Shown one piece after another: positions 22,860 through 35,900 of a DNA stretch of 64,000 nt (positions within the stretch are counted from its first letter, which is position 1; each line of letters begins with the position of its first letter). Source of the stretch: Corythucha ciliata (lineage: Eukaryota > Arthropoda > Insecta > Hemiptera > Tingidae). The position numbers were made by a program, and so were the translations under genes. A model generated the notes under the pieces. That model was given only the letters and a program-made list of their open reading frames with translations. It did not search any database and was not told the origin of the DNA. The stretch covers positions 60,921,971 through 60,985,970 of the forward strand of contig CM075943.1 of assembly GCA_038030265.1 (NCBI GenBank). Direction: 5' to 3'.

Positions 22860-25800
22860 TAAAACGATGAAGGGGCGATGGAGCAGAGTACCCCCGAGCC
22901 CCCTGAAATGGAAAAATTTGAGATTTTTAGGTTTTTAAGGTGTGAAAGTATCAAGAATATAAAGTCAGCATGGATCTGATTTTTTTTTTTTTTTCACAAA
23001 CAACGCAATGGTCATACGTTTTCCAGCGATAACATAGAAGCAAAAACCGCTACTCGCCCTTAAAATTGAGAAAAAGCGCTAATTTGTGACTGAAATTGAG
23101 AAAAGGCGTTCGTTCCTTGTAAAAATTTAGAATGATGCTAATTCGCTGCCAAAATTCAGATAAACCTCGTTACAATATGCGGTTAAAAGAGAGAAAAAGC
23201 GGTAATTCGTGGCTGAAAATGAGAACAAAACGCTAATTCGCGCCAGAAATTGAGAAAAAGTGCACTTCCGCGCAGCAGCTTACCAAGGTAGGTGGGGGGG
23301 GGAGGGACCGCCCCGGGCTCTCTGTCAGGCGGGGGGGGGGGGACCCATAAAAACTTCAACAAGGAAAAATGAGGATTTTTTAGTCCATTCATGTAAAAAG
23401 GTTCGACAGCGATTTGGCTCCGTTTTAGGAATTTCATTACAAATGATATCAGCAAAGAGTGTGGGCTGACTATTCGATTGAGTTCCCGAGAGTGCTATTC
23501 TGGTGGCTCAAATACAGAAATTTGCCCCTCCTTGAAGGGGAATTTCACGGCTAAAATAGAGAAAATACGCACCGTCCCCAGTTTTGTTAGGTCCTTATAA
23601 GCGCGCTAATGTACTCTGATCACCAGCAACTGGCTGGCGCGGCTCAAACTTGCGGGAGAAAGCGCTAATATTCGTGGCTATAACTGTGAAAAAAGCGCTG
23701 ATTCGCGGCCTCACGGTGCTTACACCCAGACCAGAATTGAGAAAAAATCGTCGATTCGACGGCCATTATGGGCCATTCCGTGGCTAAAATGTAGAAATCA
23801 ATGCAAAATTGTTGTCTCTTAGGGCTAAGCCCGTGGCTACGATTGAGAATACACGATACTCAATTCAAGGCTGTTATTACAAAAAACAACGCTAATTCGA
23901 GTTAAAATTGGGCCAAAATAGCGAAAAATCGTCTATTCGCATATAAAAAAAGAGAATAAATATGCTAATTCGCTAACGCTAATTCGAAAAACGCTATTTC
24001 ACAGCTGAATTGGAAAAAAATTCACTAATTCGCGGCTGAAATTGAGAAAACACAAATTTGTATAGCTTCTGAAAGATTCTGAGAAACAGCGCAAATCCGT
24101 AGGAAAAAAAAAAAAGGTCACGCGGGGCTAAAATCGGAAAAACAACGCGGCTAAAATTGACAAAAATATTAATTAGCGCGGCCAACATTAAGAAAAACAC
24201 TTATTTTCAACTCAAACTGAGAAAAAGTGCTAATTCACTGATCTGCATCAGGTGAAAATAAAATAATACGCCGATTCGTGGGTAAAATGGATGAAAATCG
24301 CCAATGCAAACGATAGAATCCCTATTGCACTGCTAAAATTGAGAATAAAGGAAAAATGTCAATGCGGGACTGAAGTGTAGAAAAAAAAACAAAAAAAACT
24401 AGCTAATATTGAAAAAATCACTAAATCAGCCCGGTATAATTAAGTAAAATCTCAATGTTTTCATCTTAAATTGGGGAAAAGTGCTATCCCTGGCGCTAAA
24501 AATTGAGGGAAAATGCCAATTCGTGGCTAAAATTAAGAAAATTCGAGAATTCAAAGGTTAGAAACGCTTCTAGGGCAGCTAAAATTGAAAAAACGCTAAT
24601 TCGCGGCTAATTTCTAATTCCGCCTTCACGCCTTCTGAGGGCAACTTTGTAACTAAAATTGAGATAGACGGTGAATTCATGGTTATAAGTAAAAAAAAAA
24701 AAAAAAAAATGATTCATGGCTAGAACCCGGCAAAAAATTGAAAAAAACCGCTAATATTCGTGATTATAATTGCGAAAAAGCGCTGATTCATGGTCTCGCA
24801 ATGTAACTTCCAGACTGAAATTGCGAAAAAATCGCTGATTTACGGTGCATCAGCGAATCAGTTGTGGAAATCAACGCAAAGGGGATGTTTTTGGACCAAC
24901 CCCGCTGTTAAAATTGAGATAACACGCTGTAACATCGACCAGAAAAGGACGCTTTCAGGTGAAAATTTGGCAAAATAGCAAATTTGGAAAATGGAGAAAA
25001 CACTAATTCAAGGATTCTTGAGGAAACTTCTTGGCTTAAGTTGAAAAAAGCGTTAATGAGGTGTATATTTCACAGGAAAAATTGAGAAATTGTGTTCATT
25101 CGCGGATACAATTTGGAAAAGCCACGAAAAAAAAATGCTCATTCGCACCCAAGATTGAAAAAAAAGGCCAACTAGCGGTTTCCAGGGTCAACTTCGTGGC
25201 TAAAATGGAGAAAAAGACGTAATTTAACGTAAAAATCTCATTCCTTGTTTATTTAGACAGGGGCGTCGCGTCGGGAGAAATCGGGATAAAATAGAGAAAT
25301 ATCGCTCGCCGTATAGAAACGCTTCTCCGCGGCAAAAAATTGGTAAAAATAGCTAATCTTTGGAATGTAATTAAGAAAAACTAACAAAACTAGCTAATTA
25401 AAGTCAGTATAAATTATAAAAACGCTAATTTGCGGCTGAAATTATTGAGGTATAATGCAAATTCACGGTTAAAATGCAGAAAAGTCGCTAATTCACGGCT
25501 AAAGTTGAGAAAAATCGCAAATTCACGGCTGAAGCGGTGACAATCAATAATTCTCGGCTAAAATGGAGACAAATTTCTAATTCACTGACAAAATTGATAA
25601 GAAGCGCTGAAAATAGGGAAAAAGGTTATTCACGGCTTGAGATGGGTAACTTATGACTGGGGTCTGTAAGTGAACAAAATAATTAACCCCGAGGCTTGAT
25701 GAGGAAACCCTGCTAATTAGTGGATAAAATTAATAAAAAGCTTTAATTCGCAGCGAAAATCAGGGACAAACTTTCACTCACGGCACAAATGTAGAAAATT

Positions 25801-26308
25801 GCTAATTAGCGGCTTGAATTAGGTAAAACGCTAATTCGCGGCTAAAATCAAGAAAAATTGCCAATTAAGGGTTAAATTGAGAACATTTGCTAAATCACAG
25901 AAAATTAAGAAAATGGCAAGTCGGACATCGCAGATCCCCGGAAGAAACTTCGTGGCTAAAATTAGGAAAAAAATTAGGGGAAATCGCTCAGTAGCGGCTG
26001 AAATCAGGAAAAACACGAATTCGCGGCAAAAATTGAGAAAAATCGCTAACTCGCGGCTAAAATGGAGACATTGGAAATTGAGAAGACGCGCTGAAGTGTG
26101 GGAAGACGCTATAGTTTGCGGTTGAAATGGAGAAAACGCCAAATCGCGCCTCTTGAAGGCTACTTTATGTTGGTGTAGCGCTGGTGAAAGATTTGCCGGG
26201 GGTGGGGCTGATTGTTAATTCACTGTACTTTTTCTCCTACAGCTCTTTAATACTTGCGGGGGGGGGGGATTTCTCGTCCAGCCATCGTGGGGGGGATAGA
26301 CGTCACTG
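22860..26308 (+). mobile_element. Composite of minisatellite A elements (5014-type start, 3580-type end)
   Basis: Almost wholly minisatellite A in forward orientation. At 23273 a 5014-family left end (CAGCAGCTTACC) is followed by the family's subterminal block and unique part (23360-23620), which match 5014-5370 closely. At 26160-26308 the right end of the 3580 family appears (ACTTTATGTTGGTG, then GATAGACGTCACTG at 26308). This is therefore at least two nested or abutting elements. Matching left and right borders with 8-bp duplications were not found, so exact element limits are not known. Confidence 0.65.
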
Positions 26309-26399
26309 CGTTTGGGAACTTCATGAAGCAACTCCGCATGGGTTGGGCATACTTTTCGATGTTAAAATTTCGTGGATTCGGTAATCTAATTTGACTCAT

Positions 26400-26735
26400 T
26401 TTAAAGCGCAATGTCACAGGGGGTGTGGAAAATGTCGCTCGGTTGCTGGCCCATTAAAAAGCTATTTCGAGGCATTGGGCACGCGCGAAAAATTTATTTC
26501 GTGGGAGTGGCCCACACAAAAGAGTCAATTTTGAGGTTCGGGCTTCTTTAAAAATAAAAATTTTACGTATAACTCGCGTTCATTCATAAAACTAATTTCG
26601 TGGGTCTCTGGACTCCCCGAAACAACAAAATTTCGCGGCGTTGGACCATTGAAATCCAATTTCGCGGGTCTGGCTGACCCGAAAAAAGCGCAATTTGGAG
26701 GGTTTTACTTGCGTCAAATACGAAATTTCGCACTA
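26400..26735 (-). repeat. Minisatellite C, reverse orientation
   Basis: Units such as AAATTTCGCGGCGTTGG and CAATTTCGCGGGTCTGG, the complement of the 22260-22800 array. The two C arrays bracket the minisatellite A composite as an inverted pair. Confidence 0.65.
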
Positions 26736-29243
26736 TTGACCCCTTCGTAGTAACAACCCCTTCCTTCCACTGCCGAATTCTGTCATCGCTCTAGCTGTCA
26801 GCCTCACCCTGTGTGAAGGAAGCCGGCCAGAAATAAGAGGAAGTTTTATACGCTCTTATACTATAATTGTTTGAGCGAATCCAACGTAAACACATTCTTT
26901 TTGTCGATTCTTGTATATCCGCAGCCACTGTGCATGAACGAAAGTGTGTTCATCCAAACAGTAGAAACCCAGGGAAAGAAGCTCAGAGGGGGAGGGGGGG
27001 GTCATGTGCTTGATGATTAAAGATTTATTCACTTTCACTACCTGCCAGATTCCAATTTCAGAGATCTGAGCAGTTTATCTCGTATATGAATGATGGAAGG
27101 GATGACTGAGGGGAAGAAATTGGACTCTACAAGTCGCCCTTTCGCCCCCCTCCCACCACCACCCCCACCGCCTCACCCTCTCACTCATTCACCATAACAT
27201 TGCAACAGACAATCTCAATTGTTGTACCGCCAGAAAGCGGAGTGCGGATACTTTACGGATGACAAGTAAGTCATCCATATCATATCAAACGGGAACGACG
27301 AAATTTAGTGCCCGCACCCCCCCCCCCCGCCTGGTGCATAGAACCCGTGTATACGAACGGCTTTCAACTGCCAACCAGAGCCTCACGCGGGGGGTAGAGT
27401 CTCTGGAGGGGGGGGGGGTCAGCAGAGAACCGGCACTGTATAAATGCGGTGTCCTGTATGGCTATTGAAATCACTCAGAAACTCGGTTGTGAGTACGGGG
27501 GAATGGTATTTCTCGTTGGAGATATATCATGCGTCACGTGGTTTTGATCTAGAGGCGTTTAAGGGGGGAAAAAAAAATTGAAAAAAAATGTATAGTAGTG
27601 AAGGGGGAGGGGGGTTGATCGCGAGTTTCAAAGTTTAATTAAAGAAATCCCCTCTATTCCCTTCTTTCAAATTGATTGACGTGTGAAAAGTAACGGCTGT
27701 CAAAATACTACGTTTTTGTATTAAGTACGACCGTACGTGCCACTAAGAAAGACAGTGTTGATGGGAGGGTTAAAAAAAAAAAAAAAAAGTGTGAGGCCTG
27801 AGGGGTTACAAAAAGAATAAGGGCTGTGGGGTGAGTGATAAAAGGGACGGAGAAAAAAAATCTCCTATGAAAGCGGAGGGGTGGAGTCACACTAAAGAGG
27901 AGAAAAAAAAATCCTACCCCTATTGGCTTGAATACTTTGGGGTGGTAAAGGAAAAAAAAAAAAAAAAAGTTTCAGGGAGGAAAGATAATCTCGGGTCAGA
28001 AGGGTGGGGTCTATTTTTTTTCACTCGACCAACCCCAGTCCCTTTGGAGTCCCTCACACCCCTGAAATTTTAAGCTTTTTTTTCCCCCCCGTTTTAGAAA
28101 CCTGCGCCTCGTCCGGTGGCGCATTTTTTTCCTGTTTTCGGCTCGGCCCACAATGCCAAGGGTTGACCTTAAAAATGGCGAGGGGAAGGAGAGAAAAAGA
28201 GAAAAACTGCCCTCTTTTCCCTCGACAGTGGAAAAATCTCCAAGATTGTTTGGATTAAACTTCAATCTCAACAACTTGCGACTAACATAAGACAAGGATA
28301 TGGAAGGGGTTCACTTTGATTTTGTGCCCTCCCCCCCCCCTCTTTAGGAAATATTGAAAACTTATATATTGCCCTAATATTGTTGTCAGTGTGAACAAAG
28401 GTATATTCTACAAACTATAAACATTATTATAGTAAATCCCAGACTTATGCTTCTTTCTCCACAACTTCTCGTTCGTTGGGGTAGGTTAGTGCTTGAGACC
28501 GGATTCCAATGCCTTGTTCCTCGATTTTTTTTTTTTTTTTTAAACTTTTTTTCTCTTTATTTTTGCGCGTTGCCCCAGAGTGGGGGGTGGGTACGGTTCA
28601 TTCGCCTTCTTTCTTTGGCTTTTTATAAACGAGCCCCCTCTCAGCCCACTACATCACCCTTCTAGATTATCCGCGAACACCGTCGCCCCTCCCCCCACGG
28701 CCACCCGTTGACTATTGCAGTTTTAAGATCCCTATAAAAACCTGTTCTTTCTGCACTACACCCCCCCCCTCACACCCCCCAACCACACCCCATCATCATC
28801 TCTGAATCATACTACGAGTGTACGTCCACCCCTTCGAAAATGCCCATCCAATAGCCCCTCCACAGGCCTTTTACGTATATGTAGTATTTTTCTTAAAGTG
28901 CATGCTTGTCTCGGAGGGCGTGCCCATTCCAAATAATAAAAAAAAAAATTAAGAAATAAGAAAACAAGAAAAATAGCCTTTATGAAACCGAAAGTTTCAT
29001 AGCCTGTTAGATGCCCAGACACTAGGAATAAACGTCTAGAGAATAATTTATTGCTTTGAAAATAACTTCATTGCGTGAAACGCCAATGAAGTTGGTGCGC
29101 TTCAACATTTTATCTTTTAGCAGTCTCCGCCTGACTGAGAGGAGCCCCCCCCCCCCTATCTACCCTGACTTCCCTCTATGAAATTCTTCTATTTGTAATA
29201 GTATTAGCCACCCATCTTCAATTAGCAACGTTTCTGTGTGCAG
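26736..29243. other. Non-coding sequence upstream of the first visible zinc-finger exon
   Basis: AT-rich with several poly(A), poly(T), poly(C) and poly(G) tracts. No exon recognised. The last ~100 bases end in the acceptor TTTCTGTGTGCAG at 29231-29243, so at least the 3' part is intron of the zinc-finger gene. Confidence 0.6.
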
Positions 29244-32200
29244 GAGGCTGAGCTCCGTGTCGACGTTCTTCAACAGCACGCGGCACTTATGGGCGGACCC
29301 AATACGACATCGTGCCCAATCTGTCACAAGATATTCCTGGGCACTGAGGCTCTCATGGACCACATGAAGCACTCGCACAAGGACCCGACGAATACTCCTG
29401 GACAAGTAACAGGTATGTTGTATACCACGCTGCGTGGCGGATCCAAGGGTGTGGGGGCCACAGGGGCCATGGCCTCTCCCTTGAAGTCGCGAGGTCACTT
29501 TCGCATAAATATAATCAAAGCAGCTCCCAAAATCTAACGAGAGATTGTCACATTCTCAAATTTTAGGGTGAAAGGTTCTGGTCTGAGTCAGACGTGATTT
29601 ATAAGTCAAGTAACAGAAAAATACTGTCCCTTAAACGGCCCAGAAATGAATATTTCACGTCATGGTCGTCGGTATCAGCAGATTCTATTGACTCCAGGGT
29701 CACTAGTACGAGCGGACGGTGACAAAACGAAATTTGGTTTCCCCTGTGTAGAGAAACCCCAAAATAGAAAGATTCAGCCGCCGATCAGAATTGCTAACAT
29801 AGGAGGGGCTTGGAAAATTGTGTATTTTGCTCTACTAGAAATGGCTTGAAAGCCATAAACTGCTTTAAAATAGCCAAACTATGGCTGTTCCCATCATAAA
29901 AACAGTTAAACTGACTGTAATCGCACCCCAAAGTGGTTAAACTGACGTTTAGCGCTTAGCAAATGGTTGAACTGACAATATTCGCGCCCTAAAAATTGCC
30001 AAACCGGAAATTCCCGCTCTAAAAAATAGCCAAACGGACTTGAAGCGCCCTAAAAATGGCTAAGCTGACACTGAAATTGGCTAAATAAATCATTCGTGTC
30101 TCTGGCTGGAAGGACCATATTCACGTTCCAAAAACGGCTAAACTGACTATTCGCACCGAGAAAATGCCTGAACAGATGATTCCAGCCCTGAAAAGTGCAA
30201 AATCGACCATTCGCGAGCAACGGCGTTGGCCAAATTGACCATTCTTTGCTTTTGGCTTGACGTGACTATTTTTATGGCCTGAAAAAAATGGCAAAAATGA
30301 CGATTCACGCCTTGAAAATGGCTAAACTGACTGGCGATTCACGCTAAAAAAAGAGAAAACAAACTGACGAAACTGACTTTACGAGCCCCGAATTTGCGCC
30401 CTAAAATGCTTGATCAGGTAATTCCAGCCCCAAATACGGGCAAAACTGACCATTCGTGCGTGGAAAATAGCTAAACATGAAATGCCTGCTGTAAAAAAAA
30501 GAAAAAAAAAGCGAAACTGAGAATTATTGCCTTGAAAATATCGCACTGGCTAATATTCACTTGTTATATAAATGATCAGACAATTTGCCCCTTGGAAATG
30601 GCAAACATGACCATTCGCAACCTAAAAATGGTATGACGGACTATTTGCACCACACAAATGTGGCAAAACTGACTGTTTGCGTCCAAAAGCACTTCGAATT
30701 TTATATCTAATAGATGAAATAAATGAACCACTGTTAACAACTAAGTCAATAGGTCATCAATGATATTGATCCTATGAATACTCAGACGACTGCTAAGGTT
30801 GAACCTTCGGTCGTTTTTGCCAGAAATTGCCTAGGGACGGTTTTAGGCTGAATGTTTATGTTTTCAAAGTCTTTCTATTTGAACTGGACGTGGTTTATGA
30901 GACCCTAGAGCATTTACCACTATAGAAAATGGTGCCAAAGTGGTCAAAAGATAAGGGCGGGAGCAAGGTTGAACGCGCAGATTTTCGGGTTCATCGCGTT
31001 CAAAACTGCTGTGGTACAGGATGAAGGTCGTGGCCGCCTCCTTGAACAAACTCTGGATCCGCGACTGACACCATGTAGTTCAACCATAATTATCCGTCTT
31101 TAATGTTATACGGACTCGGAAAATTCGAATTTTTTGGGCAACCCCTTTTCCGATTCCCTCTAGGCAGAGTTCATTATGTTGAATTACCTACTTTATTCAT
31201 AGGTTACCAAGATATGGCAATAACTCCGTACATTGCAAAACGACGGACGGCCAATCACCCCTGTCCTGTCTGCGGAAAACACTATGTGAATGAAGGATCA
31301 CTGAGGAAACATCTCGCCTGTCATCCGGAAACCGCTCAATTCGCCACCTCGTTACGAATGTGGCCCTGTTCCGTCTGTCAGGCTGTTTTCACTCACGAGT
31401 CCGGTTAGTTGAAACCCCAGAGTGGTTGTATTGTAACGGAGAATATTATTTCAATGATTTTCTTTGCGCCAACAGGCTTACTAACCCATATGGAACACAT
31501 GAGAATGGATCCCAAACATCAGTTTGCCGCTCAGTACGTTCTGTCGAGAGCGGCCGCGGAGCGAAGAGAGCGTGAAAGTATCATAGCGGCCGCGGCCGCT
31601 GGTGGACTCAACCTGGCGTCGCTGACGGGTGGCGGTGGTGGAATTCCAGGCGGCGGCGGTGGCGGTGGAGGTGGTGGTCTGGGCTCCGGCGGTGGTGGTC
31701 CACCCAATAGTCAACAGCCTGGATCACCCAGCGCGGCCTCGGACTCAAGTTCGCAGGGTGGCGAGGGTCGATTGAGCTCTGCCGGCTCTGACACGGGTCC
31801 AAACTCAGCCGCTCTACTCCTTCACAATAATAACAATAACAATACAACGGCGACGGCTAAATTAGCTGAATTAATGGCCGCGCGATCCGGTGAGTTTTCT
31901 TTTTTTTGTTTTTTAACAAAAAAATGAATAAAATCAATTTCGGTTTCTTCCCTTTTAGGTTTAGTGGACGCGGGAGGTAGCAACGGTCACCCGTTTCTCA
32001 ACCAAGGCCCCGGCCAGTATAACTCGGATGATTTGCAACGAGCAGCGAGCGCTCTGATAGCCGTTGGCCAGCAACAGGCGGCGGCAGCCGCTGCCGCAGC
32101 GATGAACAACGCCGATTCAACTAATTCTGCGGCGTCGGTCGTTCAAGTGGCTGCGGCTAATTTTGCCGCTGCCGCCATGCGTATGTCTTCCGCGTCATCG

Positions 32201-32962
32201 CTTCAGCAGAATCAACAGGTTCACAGGTATAAAGTGTGATTTTTTGTTGTTGTTGCTGTTTTCTTTTTTTTTTTAAATGTAATTTCTTGATGTAACAGTA
32301 ATGGGCAAGTGGGAGGCAATGCCGATAGCATGTCGTCGGCCATGCAACTCATGAACGCCGCCGTTCGAGCGTCTATGACGTCGATGGTAATGGAAAACAA
32401 TCACCAACTTCAATCATCTCAAGAGTCTCCGGCTGCTCTTCGCATGCAAGAGGCGATACTCAGGTCTCAAGCTGAAGCCGCCATTCGTCTCGCTGTAACG
32501 CAAGCCGTTGTCGCGTCGACGTCGTCTGGTCAAGGAGACAACGGACTTCGAAACGTTAACGGCAACATTGGTGGTGGTGGTGGCGGCGGCGGCGGTGGTG
32601 CCGGCGGCATCGTCGGCAATGGACTCGTTGGGAATCAAACCGGCGGTGGCGTATTGGGAGGGGGTCCCGGGTCCGGCGGTGGTGTTGTCGGTAGTCAGAA
32701 CCCGGGTGGACAGAACGCCGTCAATGCCGGCGGTGGTGTTAGTGCTGGCGGTGGTTCGAATCCGTATCATCACGGCGGCGGCGGCGGTGGCGGCGGCGGC
32801 GGTGGTGGTGGTGGTGGTGGTGCGGGTCAAGTCTCGCCGGATTTAACCGAGGCTCTCCGTCTACAGGAACAGCGACTCGAACAGGCGCTTCGACTGCACG
32901 GTGACCCAAGGACGTTAGGATTCTCCCTGTCCAACACTCCCCAACACCATATTAACCCATGA
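29244..32962 (+). CDS. C2H2 zinc-finger transcription factor, 3' exons (BTB-ZF type, chinmo-like candidate); 5' part missing
   Basis: Five exons join in frame with GT-AG borders: 29244-29412, 31203-31403, 31476-31889, 31959-32226 and 32299-32962 (stop TGA). They give about 571 residues of the C-terminal half. Three C2H2 motifs are visible: CPICHKIFLGTEALMDHMKHSH in exon 1 (about residues 22-43), HPCPVCGKHYVNEGSLRKHL in exon 2, and WPCSVCQAVFTHESG, completed by LLTHMEH across the exon 2/3 junction. After a basic/acidic stretch (AAAERRERES) come long Gly, Ala, Gln and Ser runs and a C-terminal tail ending HHINP. Such proteins are nuclear DNA-binding regulators. No BTB domain is seen; it would lie in exons upstream of 29244 or outside the window. 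The finger pair, low-complexity tail and long 3' UTR recall arthropod chinmo, but that name is a hypothesis only. The first visible intron is mostly a hAT-like element. Confidence 0.85.
29436..31066 (+). mobile_element. hAT-like element filling an intron of the zinc-finger gene
   Basis: The left end is GTGGCGGATCCAAGGG, the right end CTCTGGATCCGCGACTG. Both ends match, in reverse complement, the ends of the composite at 3102-10138. The interior has a second transposon-like start (CAGCCGCCGATCAG at about 29777) leading into minisatellite B (29850-30700). An 8-bp duplication could not be confirmed (right flank ACACCATG). It accounts for about 1.6 kb of a 1.79-kb intron. Confidence 0.7.
29850..30700 (-). 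repeat. Minisatellite B, reverse orientation, in intron
   Basis: Units such as CCCTAAAAATGGCTAAGCTGA with about 30-bp spacing. Same orientation as 13880-14860 and opposite to 8820-9620. Confidence 0.8.
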
Positions 32963-35900
32963 GGGTTCTCCTATTTCTGAACTAGCTCTCTTACTTGTAT
33001 AGTTAACAGTTAGCTAATGTTTGTACAAATCAGTAATAGTCGTTTTGTATATATAAAAAAAAACAACATAAGAATATCAAGTAGATGTACGCGAGGGCTG
33101 TCCTTAAAAATCCTCCCTGTTGTCTGGCGCCAAAATCAGGCATTATTAACCTTTAAGGCTTATTTTATATTATCGTATCGACTTTTTTTTAGACAACTTT
33201 AGACGCTTTTTTAAAAAAAAAATTAATTCACAGAAAAAACACTACGCTCATACAACAGGAAGTACCCGGTCAGCCTCAAGTCCGGTTCGATGAACAACCC
33301 CCTCACCCCGACAATTCCTATTTGTTCCTTTCTACCATGATTACCGCCGACTTGTTTTTAATTTTTATATTTTTAAATTATTTTGTCATCAGTTAGCGAA
33401 TTTTTAGAATATTTTTTGTATGATAGTGAAACTATAGGAATTAACGAAACCGTTTATATTTTTAGTTGTTCCTTTTTAATTTTTTTAATTATTTCGACCG
33501 TTCGTACGTATGAATTTATATTGTTGATTTTTTTAATTGATAGTTTAATTGACGTGAAACGATGCTTTAATTTATACAAAAAATGACTGATTTTTCTATT
33601 ATTTTTTTTCTTTATTGTTGATAACGGGATTCATGCAATGTTTGAGTTTTGTTGTATTTAATTAAGTTTTTGTTCTTCTTTTTTACCTTCGCACGAAATT
33701 GTCTATGAAGGGTACCAAAATCTCCGCGCCAGAAGTTTTCAAAAATTTACTATTTGCTTAAGTACAAAATAGGATTTTACAAAAAATTGTTTTTCGATAG
33801 GAAATCCTGGAATTACGGTGAAATGGAGGCAGTTTTTCTGAGCTCTCTCCTTTCTCCTAATATTTATAAATTATTATGGATACGCCACGAAAAAAAAAAA
33901 ATCAAAATTTGTTTGGCAAAGGGTCATGCAATATCGGATTCAGTTGAGTTGTTTTTGTTTTTTTTCTCTCTCTCTCTCTCTCTCTTTGTTCCGGTTATTT
34001 TGCGTGAATGTTTGCGAGTGAATGCCTCCCCCTTCCCCTTCCGTATCTCCCTATTGTTGACAATATGAACCCGAAAAATTTATCCTCCCCACCCCCCGTC
34101 CATTCACCAATGGCCAATTGTTTATTGTACTTACAAACGAAGCCGTGACTGAAATGTACTTGAACGAGTCAAACAGTCCCACGTTTTTTTGTTTTTTTTT
34201 TTACATAGAACTATCTCATCGCCCCCCCTCCCCCACGAAGATACATTTTTTAAAGGGTTGTACATAATATACATATATACATATATAAATAGGCAATGTA
34301 AAATAGAGAATTCAGTATCCGCTGCTGAAAAAAAAAAAAGTGACCATTAATAGACAGTAAGCTAAAGGAGATCGGTTTAAACGGCTGGCTCCTATGCTGA
34401 AACCCGCAATACTTACCGGACTTGACAAGAAATTCGGCTCCCCTTGAACTCACAAAGAAAACAGAACATACAAAAAAGACAACAAGGATGAGCCCCTCTT
34501 AAGATTTTCTGCCTAACGATGAATCCTTCCAAGAAAAACAAAGTATCATTTTGCTTGCTTTTCCTAGTTATTTTCCAAACCCTCTCCTCTTCCTGGTCCA
34601 CTTACAAACCCTTGGAAACTCTTACGTGACCACGCCCATTCAAACTTGTTTTATTTATTGAAAACTGCAGCTTTTAATCGACAATGTTTTTTAAGGGAAA
34701 TGTTAAACGATTTTCCTCCCATACACACACATAAACAGAACAAAATGTTACAAAAAAAAATTCCGTATGATAACAAAATGGATTTCAAAATTCTCCGTAC
34801 ATTATCAGTACAAAATAGTCTCTCAAACTATTGTGTACGCCACTCACAGTTTTTTTGTTTTTTTTTACATACAACTGGTTACTTACAAATCTTTTTAAAA
34901 TTTCCATAAACTTGTAATAGCAACAATTGCACAGTTTTCCTCAGCGCCTGCAGCGCCGTAGGTGACCGTGTACCATACGCAACACTTTTAAATAATTCAC
35001 GGACAATAGCCCAAAGCCACCCAGTCGGACACTGGGTCATGGCTCCATATACTCACCTTTTTTCCCAATGACGTAATAGATTGAAAAAAAAAGCTCGCAG
35101 CAACCGTTGCGCGGGCTACCGGATATTTGACAGAAAACGGCGTTCAATGCGTAATAGTCTTGACTTCTATTATGTACCGATGTTGTATATATAATGTGTA
35201 TAATTATTGCTGAACAAAAATTACATAAATAGTATGACACTATTATGTAGACCGCAATAGACCATCCAGATTGTAATAATTTCGTTTTTGAAATGTTTTC
35301 GTTGCTTTCTTGGTCTATTCGAGTCATTTTTCTCTCATTTTTTAATTTTGAACGCTGCAATAGCCCACTGTGTCTTGCCCAGTAGCAAGGCGCACCATAA
35401 TGCACTTATGTCTCGAAATTGTCGTAAACAATAGCCCAAATATACGTTCTCTCCTGTCTCTCTGTATACAAGAGTGAAGGGTGGAGGCGTGTATCAATCA
35501 AAAGGGGCGGCTCTTTCTCATTAAAAAAAAAAAAAATTGGAAGGGGAAAGAGTCGTGCCCGGATCAAAATAGTTTTTTTCAAAACTAAATAAATAAAATA
35601 TTCCGCTGCTCTGAAACGAGCGAGGAACCTTTCCTCGCGGCAATAGTTGAAAAAAGGGTCTCCCCTGCCCCCTTGTAACCATTTTGGGTTCGGGTAGTGG
35701 GGGAGGGTCTTTCCATATCAAAAACCCGTGTCTATACATAATGTCAAATACTATTATGTAATAAGAGTATTGGCATACAAAATGGTTGCTTCGCTTCTCT
35801 TTTTGGTTCTCTGTATTCAAGAAGTCAAGTGGGGCTCCATTATTCATTTCGTTTTTTGTTTTTTTTCTGTTCGTTTTTACCGCGGTCTTAAGTTACCGCG

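Noticed and set aside
22131..26800. Single large element from a CAGTGGCAGCGG end (22150) to a CCTTCCACTG end (26792)
   Set aside because: The flanks do not match as an 8-bp duplication and the terminal similarity is short; left as separate arrays and element pieces.
31481..32830. Long minus-strand frames rich in Thr/Ala opposite the zinc-finger exons
   Set aside because: Shadows of the Gly/Ala-rich coding repeats on the + strand.
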